Shown: piece after piece, positions 57,543 to 64,000 of the stretch | Layout of the letters: each line of letters starts with the position of its first letter | Numbering within the stretch: position 1 is the stretch's first letter | NCBI GenBank assembly: GCA_016934035.1 | Contig: JAFGTP010000066.1 | Coordinates: 61,875 to 125,874, forward strand | Direction of reading: 5' to 3' | DNA: 64,000 nucleotides | From: Fidelibacterota bacterium | Lineage (GTDB): Bacteria; Fidelibacterota; UBA2242; JAFGTP01 | Notes under the pieces: generated by a model | Told to the model about the DNA's origin: nothing | Seen by the model: the letters and a program-made list of their open reading frames with translations, nothing else | The model's database searches: none | Made by a program: the position numbers and the translations under genes

Positions 57543-60359
57543 TTATTTCAACAAAATTATTTTGGATAGATAATTGTTATTTCTGTAAATAATATTAAAA
57601 TAATAAATTCCGCTTGAAAGGGTGTTTGTAATTCCGGCATTCCATGTTATTTTATTATATCCTTCATCAAAATCAGTGAACTTTTCACTGTCAACGATCT
57701 GTCCCAGCAAATTGTAAATTTCATATCTAACAAATCCTTTTTCAGGCAGATAGAACCTGATAGTTGTTTCGGGATTAAAAGGATTCGGGTAAGCAGGATA
57801 TACTTCAAATTCTTTACTCACCACAGGTCTTTCATTGATACCAACCAGCACATCTGTCTTGGGTAAAAAAAGTTTCGAATCAGAGAAGATATGAAATTCT
57901 CCCGGCTCAAGGTCCATTTGGATATCTCCATCAACCTTCATTGTATCCCCGGAAAAGAAATCATGCCAGGTACCCCCATGCACAAAATTTAAAGTCGCCG
58001 GGTTTTGTGTAACACCAAAATTTCCGACGATATGAATGTTCTTTGATCCTGTCATTTTGATCTGCTTTACGGTTCCCGCAACATTCAAATTGACAGTCGT
58101 GTTCTTACTGGTGAAAACATCATAGGTCTGACGTAATTTGATAAGTTCTTTGACAGTATTAAAAAGGTTCCGGCGATTGGGCTCATCAAAATAATCCCAG
58201 CGCAGAGGTTTCTCTCCCAGTCTGCCATTATAGTCAATGCTGTAATCATAACCCAGTTCACCAAACTGCCAGATCATTTTTGGACCAGGCAGGGTCAGGA
58301 AGAAGGCATTAACCAGTTTTTGGCGCTGCAAAGCCTGGGATAATTCCTGAATATCATAATCCCCAAACCTGTTTCCGTATTGCAGATTTTTATACATCAG
58401 GCGTTCCTCATCATGGCTTTCCATATAGGTGACCAGATTGGGCGCATTCCAGTTTCTTGTTTTATAATATCCCCAGGAGAAATCCGATGAATATCCCATG
58501 GCAGCTTCATTATAATCATGGTTCATATTTCCCCAGAGTAACATACCGTAATCCGCCAGGGCTTTCATTTCATCATTGCTGTCCACCAGATGTTCCAGAA
58601 TAATGTAGGTACCAGGATCCACTTCACGAATTTTATCAGCCATTCTTTTCAAAATCTGAATACGGGAAGCATCATAGGGCCCGCTGCCCCCACTCTTGTT
58701 GGTAAATCCCCGTGTAAAGTCAAACCTGAAACCATCGATATGATATTCCTCGATCCAGAACCGGTTTACCCGGTCGAGGAAACTTTGTGTATGAATACTT
58801 TCATGGTTAAAATCATAACCCCACGAATAATCGGTATGAGGGGCCGTAGGATTAAACCAGGGATTTTCCGAACCCGGGCGCCCGTTTTCAAGATACATTC
58901 GGGCCATGCCATTACTACCAAAGGCATGATTATAAACAACATCCATGACCACAGCAAGGTCACGACGATGGCATTCATTGACAAAATTTTTCAGTGCTTC
59001 GGGGGTGCCATAATATTTATCAACAGCGAAATAATAGGCTGGATTGTAGCCCCAACTGAGATTGCCTTCAAATTCATTAACTGGCATCAATTCAATGACA
59101 TTTACACCAAGAGAATCCAGGTAATCAAGTTTTTCAAGCATTCCGGCATAGCTTTGCTGACTGGTAAAATCCCGCAACAGTGTCTCATAAATAACCAATT
59201 TTTCTTTATCCGGTCGGATATATTCCGGGTCTGTCCATTCAAATTCACTGGATTTGTTTTCAAAAACCGATACATAGTGTTCGGTTTTACCGGTCGGATA
59301 TTCCGGCAGTCCAGGAAAGCGGACCGCATCGATATAAGCGTCATTCCAGGGATCGAGCAGATAGGGTGTGTAGTGATCAGCGACACGAATTTCTCCGTCA
59401 ATTAAATATTGGTATTGATAAACGACATTCTGATCAATATCATTTAGCTGCAACCAAAACATGACGGAATCCTCCGAAGGAGAATATTTTTTCATCAGGT
59501 ATTCATTGTCAACCTTCCAGTCATTAAAATTTCCGATGATGTAGACAAACTCTTTGTAAGGAGCGAAGAGTGATAATACAACTGTGCCGTCCTCCATCAA
59601 ATTCGTCCCGGGTTGAACACCCTGAGGCAGTGGTTCCTCTGCAATTTCCGGTAATACAACACCGCTGAACCAGATGGTATCTTTTACTCCATCAACATCG
59701 CTGGCAATTATCTGATAATTATACATACCGGCAACGACTGCTGTTTCTGAGAAAGCCAGCGAATCAGAACCTGTAACAGAACCAACCAATTCTGAATTTT
59801 TGTAAACATGAATATAATCTACATCAACACCGATGGTTGCCACTTTGATTTTGAAGCCTATTTCATCATCAAGGTGATAAAAAAGAGGGTTACGTCGCAT
59901 ATCACCAAAAGGGATGCTCACAGATGGACTGTCAATAACAACAGTTATTCCTCCATGGAAAAAAGTGTAAAAGATATCTTCAGTCTGGCGGCTCGCATCG
60001 GCACTGCGAAAAACAAAGCACATAGCCTGCACAGTTTCTTGGGTAATATTATAAAATTCAAGGGGATAGCCAATAGTGAGTTTATACAAATCCGTGTCAA
60101 CTCTTTCAAGCCTGGGCTGCGTACTGTTATTGCCCCAAGTTCCAATAACATGCTGCCAGTTTCCTTTGTTTGTGTTAACTCCTGTATGGGTATAGATTTC
60201 CCCTGAGTACCCCTTCAAATCCTGTCTTTCAGCCTGGGCAGCATCAAAATAAAGCACAATGGAATCATTAACTGTGGCAAATTCAGGGACTGTGTACACA
60301 ACCTGGGAAAAAGCCATGGTTGCACAAAAAAAAGTCAGAAAAAGAGTAAATTTTCGCAT
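57543..60359 (-). CDS. Secreted GH13 alpha-amylase-family glycoside hydrolase with T9SS sorting domain
   Basis: The 938-residue protein has a signal peptide (1-18, MAFSQ). N-terminal beta domains include an Ig-like segment and a CBM48/E-set-like module (SLFAPYKEFVYIIGNFNDW, near 258-280). A GH13 barrel from about 380 holds VVMDVVYNH, nucleophile Asp547 (GFRFDFTR), acid/base Glu589 (IILEH) and Asp650 (ESHDEE). The last 80 residues are a type IX secretion sorting domain (YPNPFNPETTIRFYLP, GIYYFNIIY). The CBM48-type module suggests action on branched or debranchable alpha-glucans outside the cell. A TrmB gene and an SSS symporter lie directly upstream, suggesting a glucan utilisation module. Confidence 0.93.
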   Translation of the reverse strand: MRKFTLFLTFFCATMAFSQVVYTVPEFATVNDSIVLYFDAAQAERQDLKGYSGEIYTHTGVNTNKGNWQHVIGTWGNNSTQPRLERVDTDLYKLTIGYPLEFYNITQETVQAMCFVFRSADASRQTEDIFYTFFHGGITVVIDSPSVSIPFGDMRRNPLFYHLDDEIGFKIKVATIGVDVDYIHVYKNSELVGSVTGSDSLAFSETAVVAGMYNYQIIASDVDGVKDTIWFSGVVLPEIAEEPLPQGVQPGTNLMEDGTVVLSLFAPYKEFVYIIGNFNDWKVDNEYLMKKYSPSEDSVMFWLQLNDIDQNVVYQYQYLIDGEIRVADHYTPYLLDPWNDAYIDAVRFPGLPEYPTGKTEHYVSVFENKSSEFEWTDPEYIRPDKEKLVIYETLLRDFTSQQSYAGMLEKLDYLDSLGVNVIELMPVNEFEGNLSWGYNPAYYFAVDKYYGTPEALKNFVNECHRRDLAVVMDVVYNHAFGSNGMARMYLENGRPGSENPWFNPTAPHTDYSWGYDFNHESIHTQSFLDRVNRFWIEEYHIDGFRFDFTRGFTNKSGGSGPYDASRIQILKRMADKIREVDPGTYIILEHLVDSNDEMKALADYGMLLWGNMNHDYNEAAMGYSSDFSWGYYKTRNWNAPNLVTYMESHDEERLMYKNLQYGNRFGDYDIQELSQALQRQKLVNAFFLTLPGPKMIWQFGELGYDYSIDYNGRLGEKPLRWDYFDEPNRRNLFNTVKELIKLRQTYDVFTSKNTTVNLNVAGTVKQIKMTGSKNIHIVGNFGVTQNPATLNFVHGGTWHDFFSGDTMKVDGDIQMDLEPGEFHIFSDSKLFLPKTDVLVGINERPVVSKEFEVYPAYPNPFNPETTIRFYLPEKGFVRYEIYNLLGQIVDSEKFTDFDEGYNKITWNAGITNTLSSGIYYFNIIYRNNNYLSKIILLK

Positions 60360-60384
60360 CCTATCAAGTCCTTTTAAAGAGCAA

Positions 60385-60405
60385 AAGAGATTGGGTCAAT
60401 CTCTT
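60385..60405 (-). terminator. Hairpin in the amylase upstream region
   Basis: AAGAGATT (60385-60392) and AATCTCTT (60398-60405) form an 8-base stem with a five-base loop. On the minus strand TTTTGCTCTTT follows. It could terminate the trmB transcript or be part of the amylase leader, 26 bases before its start codon. Confidence 0.4.
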
Positions 60406-60436
60406 CTGCAAAAGTAAAAAAAATATTTTCAAGTAC

Positions 60437-60449
60437 TACATTTAATGTA
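60437..60449. promoter_or_regulatory. Candidate TrmB operator
   Basis: The perfect odd palindrome TACATTTAATGTA lies between trmB and the amylase gene, about 80 bases before the amylase start and 18 bases after the trmB stop. TrmB proteins bind short inverted repeats in the promoters of sugar genes. No second copy was noticed upstream of the symporter. Confidence 0.3.
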
Positions 60450-60467
60450 TTATATAGAAAAACTATG

Positions 60468-61286
60468 CTATTTGTTGTATACTTTAATCATTTGATCCAA
60501 ATCATCGACGCGCTCCGGCATGATTTTTAAAACCGTACCGGAAGTATCTATCCCCATCCGTTGACCAAACAGGGTAATATCCAGAACAACATAATTTATA
60601 GCAATACTGAGTACCGCTTCATTTTGTGTCCAGATAGCCTGCTCATCTTCATCCATATTTGCAGGCCCCATAATAAGTTCCTTGGAATCAGACACCAAAA
60701 TCAGTTTGTGGTCCCATATTTTTTTTAATTTTTCGTCAGGGATATTATAGCAATAAACATCTCCGTACTCAGTCGAGATATCATTAAAAGAAAAAATAAC
60801 GATATCTACGCCTCGCTGTCTGGCCTCAAGCAGGGTATCATGAAAAGCATCGATTTCCCTCGCCCAACCGGAAAGGACAATTTGCTTTTTGGCGTCGCGA
60901 ATATGGTTTTCACAGATTTCCATCAGGGAGCGGTATCCACGGATATTCCAAAAACCTTCAGAATCTTTTTTTTCATCAAAGGCCAATAATTCCTCGCTCA
61001 AGGAATTGAGTTTTTTAGAAAAATCAGATTCCAGTCGCGAGAGCAATTGTTTGGGAGACAGGGGAATATATCGGGTTGGTTTTCCATGGACAGAAATTAC
61101 GACACCATTACTTTCCAGTTTCCGCAGTGTGGAGTAAATGACAGATCTTGGCACATCGGTTTCCTGGCTGATTTCATAACCTGTGGCAGGATTATTTTTT
61201 AATAAACCTAAATAGGCTTTTGATTCGTAATTGGTGAACCCAATTTTTTTCAGTAAAGTAATCAAATCATCAGATATAGGTGCCAT
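60468..61286 (-). CDS. TrmB-family transcriptional regulator
   Basis: In this 272-residue protein, residues 8-85 form the TrmB winged helix (LLKKIGFTNYESKAYLGLL, DVPRSVIYSTLRKLESNGVV). A coiled-coil linker (about 85-115) follows, then a phospholipase-D-like effector-binding region (IVLSGWAREIDAFHDTL, GPANMDEDEQAIWTQN). TrmB proteins bind sugars and repress or activate sugar uptake and central carbon genes, best known in archaea. It starts 12 bases after the SSS symporter stop and is followed by the amylase, the genes it most likely controls. Confidence 0.9.
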   Translation of the reverse strand: MAPISDDLITLLKKIGFTNYESKAYLGLLKNNPATGYEISQETDVPRSVIYSTLRKLESNGVVISVHGKPTRYIPLSPKQLLSRLESDFSKKLNSLSEELLAFDEKKDSEGFWNIRGYRSLMEICENHIRDAKKQIVLSGWAREIDAFHDTLLEARQRGVDIVIFSFNDISTEYGDVYCYNIPDEKLKKIWDHKLILVSDSKELIMGPANMDEDEQAIWTQNEAVLSIAINYVVLDITLFGQRMGIDTSGTVLKIMPERVDDLDQMIKVYNK

Positions 61287-61298
61287 AGTGTTGCCTTT

Positions 61299-63104
61299 TT
61301 ATTTTTTTGATTTCACTGACAAATGTCTAAACCAACTGAAATAGAGTATTGTTGTTAAAATGATCGTAAGCACCAGGGTGATAAAAAAATTGTCCCACCG
61401 CTTCATGATCAACATCATCCACATCATAAAAAGAGAAATCTGCCAGGGTACAGCAAAAAAGATAGAAAAAATGTCCCGCCGGTTTTCTTTTCGGGCTTCT
61501 TCAATAAACTCTGCAGGAAATTCTGCTCTGACCTTATTCCAGATACCAAAGGGCCTAGTTTTTTCATAAAAATTTTTCAAAACACTTTTTTCAGTTGACC
61601 TGGTCATCAGCGTGCCTAAAATTGTTCCGAGCAGTGATAGTAGAGAAGAAAAAATAAAGGCATAATACTCAGGCAATGCCTCAGGTGCCAGGATTTTCCA
61701 TAATATGGCTGAAACAGTACCAGCTGCCATTCCGATGGCATAACCGTAACCGTTTAGACGCCACCAATACCAGCGCACCAATTGGGGTATGAGCAATCCG
61801 GCACCGATACTCATCGTAATCCAACCCCAGATTTCATTGATATTTTTAATTAACAGTGTCAAAAATAAGCCGGATATGACCAGCAAAATTGAAGCAATAT
61901 AGGAATGTTTCATTTGCTGCTTATGGGTGGCATTGGGATTGACCATGGTGAGGTAAATATCTTTGACCCAATAGGCAGCCCCGGCATTAACCGTAGAGTC
62001 AAAAGTTGACATAGCGGCAGCCATCAAACCTGCAATCAGAAATCCTTTGATACCAGCGGGCAAAGTAGATACAACAGCAGGCAAGACCATTTCCGGGTCG
62101 CTAATTTTTCCAGCTAGTGATACACCCCAGACAGCCATAGCAGCAATAAAGGGCCAGCGAAAGGACAGTAAAAATGTCCAGAAAAGAGACAACAATCCTG
62201 CTTCGCGATCATTTTTAGCTGCAAAATATCGTTGAATCATATAGTTGCCTGTCCCACCCGTGCCTTCCAAAATCACTTTAAATAAATAAAACAGAACCGC
62301 AACGCCAAACAAATTGTACATACTGTAGCTACTGGAACTATCAATGTTCAGGTTCCATTTAGGAATAATAGAAGTCCAGTCTTTGAAAGATGTTGCATAG
62401 GCCTGAAACCCGCCTCCGGCAGATTCTTTTAGTGGCATGGAAACCATGAATTCCTGAGGCAGATCAATGGCAAAAGCTTTGAAAGAGACATATCCAATGG
62501 CCATAAAAATCAAAATTCCCTGGAAAACATCTGTCCAAATAACCCCATATAGTCCTGAAGCTACGGTATAGATAGTAGCTAAAAATATCAGAATTGAGGC
62601 AGCCCAGAAATGAGACGGCAGACCGAGAAATTCAGGAATACCGAGAAATTTATCCAGAAATTTTCCGCCACCAATGGCAAAATAGGTAATCATGGCAATT
62701 GTCATGATTATCGAGGTGACTGCAGTAATAAACCGTGCCAGTTGTCCTTCTTTGTCACTGCCGAAACGGAATTCCATCCATTCAGCCAGAGTCATGACAT
62801 TAGCCCTTCGGCTCCATTTTCCAATAAAGATCATCAAAAATGCCATGATAAGCGTAACACCTCCACGAATTTCTATATAAAACCCGCGGGCGCCAATGGC
62901 ATAAACCAGCGCTACGATTATCATGGTACCACTGATATCAAGATTAGAAGACATACCTGAAGCACCCAGTGCCCACCAGGGTAATTCCCGGTCGCCTAAA
63001 AAGTATGAGTCAATATTTTGTGAGGCTTTTCTTTGGAACCACATTCCAATGATAATCATAGCCACCATGTATATTGCGACGATTATAAAATCAATTGCAC
63101 CCAT
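61299..63104 (-). CDS. Sodium:solute symporter (SSS) family transporter
   Basis: The 601-residue protein has about 13 membrane helices. The family pattern is clear: FLGDRELPWWALGASGMSSNLDISGT near 36, a GGGKFLDKFLG loop and VSTLPAGIKGFLIAGLMAAAMSTFDS near 350. The last 100 residues are a hydrophilic stretch plus two more helices. SSS proteins import sugars, amino acids or similar solutes with Na+. A sugar substrate fits the neighbouring TrmB and amylase genes. It has its own transcript beginning after the terminator at 63129. Confidence 0.92.
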   Translation of the reverse strand: MGAIDFIIVAIYMVAMIIIGMWFQRKASQNIDSYFLGDRELPWWALGASGMSSNLDISGTMIIVALVYAIGARGFYIEIRGGVTLIMAFLMIFIGKWSRRANVMTLAEWMEFRFGSDKEGQLARFITAVTSIIMTIAMITYFAIGGGKFLDKFLGIPEFLGLPSHFWAASILIFLATIYTVASGLYGVIWTDVFQGILIFMAIGYVSFKAFAIDLPQEFMVSMPLKESAGGGFQAYATSFKDWTSIIPKWNLNIDSSSSYSMYNLFGVAVLFYLFKVILEGTGGTGNYMIQRYFAAKNDREAGLLSLFWTFLLSFRWPFIAAMAVWGVSLAGKISDPEMVLPAVVSTLPAGIKGFLIAGLMAAAMSTFDSTVNAGAAYWVKDIYLTMVNPNATHKQQMKHSYIASILLVISGLFLTLLIKNINEIWGWITMSIGAGLLIPQLVRWYWWRLNGYGYAIGMAAGTVSAILWKILAPEALPEYYAFIFSSLLSLLGTILGTLMTRSTEKSVLKNFYEKTRPFGIWNKVRAEFPAEFIEEARKENRRDIFSIFFAVPWQISLFMMWMMLIMKRWDNFFITLVLTIILTTILYFSWFRHLSVKSKK

Positions 63105-63128
63105 CAGTTTCCCCTGCTGTATAAATTA

Positions 63129-63162
63129 AAAACCGGGATGAAATTTAATTCATCCCGGTTTT
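63129..63162 (-). terminator. Terminator of the truncated T9SS protein gene
   Basis: AAAACCGGGATGAA (63129-63142) pairs perfectly with TTCATCCCGGTTTT (63149-63162) around a six-base loop, with A/T-rich flanks. It is six bases past the stop codon of the upstream gene. Confidence 0.9.
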
Positions 63163-63168
63163 ATAGGA

Positions 63169-64000
63169 TTATTTCATGAATACCATCTTTTTGACTGAAC
63201 TGAATTTATTATCTGCTTGTAATTTGTAGAAATAAATTCCGGTACTTACTCTCTGACCGTTCAAATCACGGGCATCCCATGAATAGTTATAAACGCCAGC
63301 ATTGACATTATTGTAAACAGTTTCCTGTACTTTCTGTCCCATCATGTTGTAAATAGTCAAAGTCACCTGGTTGGCGTCTTTAACACTGAACCGAATATTG
63401 GTGGATGGGTTAAAAGGATTCGGATAGTTCTGTTCCAATTCATACTTGTCGGCAAACTGGATTTCATTTTCAATTGATGATGGTATGGGTGTTTCAGTAT
63501 CATAGTTCCATAGCCTATAGAAAACCGGATTGATACTTCCCCACTGTGAATGGATCACAGCAGTGGGCTGTGAATCATCAATGTTTTCAATGTGGTTCAG
63601 TCCATATCCTGATTCATTATCACCACCGCCGATACCAAATTTGAATTCCTGGCCAATGGTGTTGTTGGATGAATCCGGAGCATAACTGAATTGGACGGTA
63701 TAAATAGTGTCACCGGCAACAGCATCGCCATGTGACCCATCGTCCCACATCTTCTTTTCGGCCGCATTGGACAGTTCAGTTCCCCAACCTGTCCAGCCAC
63801 CAGAAGCGGGACCGTTAATAAACACACCCAGATTGTCAATCTGGTCAACTGAGGTGATGGTCAAAGAACCTTGAATATCATTCAACTGAATGCCGCTGGC
63901 AACATGATGATAAGCAGGTCTCAGATCAAGGGTAAAAGTGACATCGACATTTTGAGAAACAGAATTGGTGTTTCTGAATTCAGGCATACGACGGGAATCA
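63169..64000 (-). CDS. Secreted T9SS protein, possibly glucan-binding (5' end outside window)
   Basis: The frame is open to the window edge, so the start lies beyond 64000; an ATG at 63987 is internal. About 277 residues are visible. The first 140 have a beta-sandwich pattern (VFINGPASGGWTGWG, KKMWDDGSHGDAVAGD, YTVQFSY) similar to the short domains that repeat in starch-acting enzymes and glucan-binding proteins. A linker and a type IX sorting domain (QNYPNPFNPSTNIRFSV, GIYFYKLQA) end the protein. It lies upstream of the SSS symporter with a terminator in between. The catalytic part, if any, is outside the window. Confidence 0.75.
   Translation of the reverse strand, partial: DSRRMPEFRNTNSVSQNVDVTFTLDLRPAYHHVASGIQLNDIQGSLTITSVDQIDNLGVFINGPASGGWTGWGTELSNAAEKKMWDDGSHGDAVAGDTIYTVQFSYAPDSSNNTIGQEFKFGIGGGDNESGYGLNHIENIDDSQPTAVIHSQWGSINPVFYRLWNYDTETPIPSSIENEIQFADKYELEQNYPNPFNPSTNIRFSVKDANQVTLTIYNMMGQKVQETVYNNVNAGVYNYSWDARDLNGQRVSTGIYFYKLQADNKFSSVKKMVFMK

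Noticed and set aside
58590..59405. 271-residue open frame on the plus strand inside the amylase gene
   Set aside because: It lies opposite the catalytic barrel with all GH13 motifs; no family pattern is visible in it.
1..64000. CRISPR arrays, insertion sequences or phage genes
   Set aside because: No regularly spaced repeats, transposase or phage structural genes were seen.

Overview
The window looks like a chromosome segment of a Gram-negative bacterium of the FCB superphylum, probably close to Calditrichota, Marinimicrobiota or KSB1-type lineages. The reasons are two secreted proteins ending in type IX secretion (T9SS) sorting domains with the YPNPFNP signature, periplasmic Reg_prop/Y_Y_Y sensor kinases, a decayed FISUMP-type lipoprotein gene, a DUF5683 protein, TamB and Omp85 proteins, and moderate-to-low G+C. 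No rRNA or other decisive phylogenetic marker is present, so the lineage is an inference.

Positions 3-23631 hold eight consecutive same-strand histidine kinase genes, the first cut by the window edge. They overlap or lie within 10 bases of each other and look like one operon. Seven share a C-terminal module (a last PAS domain plus a transmitter with an unusually long H-box to second-helix segment) behind very different sensors: a 7TM region, an ABC_sub_bind-like periplasmic domain, a double Cache domain, two beta-propellers with Y_Y_Y, and a 7TMR-DISM unit. The other one is a hybrid kinase with a canonical H-box and the only receiver domain in the window. Five of the eight have Asn where the G1 box normally has its adenine-binding Asp. 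No DNA-binding response regulator is present. This array is the most unusual feature of the window.

From 23628 to 33740 lie cell-envelope and protein-quality genes: a SurA-like lipoprotein, a TamB-like protein overlapping an Omp85 protein, and ClpB followed by an intricate terminator. On the minus strand, 33767-35898 is a LexA cassette: lexA, a catalytically dead Y-family polymerase relative (ImuB-like) with an intact clamp-binding motif, and a small ORF. A FISUMP pseudogene follows, then the TIGR03546/TIGR03545 pair, a GIY-YIG remnant and tRNA-Glu(CTC) and tRNA-Gln(CTG).

The rest, 39700-64000, is all minus strand. It contains a PNPOx-UbiA fusion; a tight cluster running DUF2279-like, PHP phosphoesterase, purF, UbiA prenyltransferase, 2[4Fe-4S] ferredoxin, geranylgeranyl reductase and DnaQ-DinG; a second cluster of PPC protein, lipid kinase, DUF5683 and a sodium-dependent transporter; then gcvPB, alaS and a small outer-membrane protein. 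At the end is a sugar module: a secreted T9SS GH13 amylase, a TrmB regulator, an SSS symporter and a truncated T9SS protein. The isoprenoid cluster could serve quinone tailoring or archaeal-type lipid synthesis, and the sugar module looks like a TrmB-controlled alpha-glucan system.
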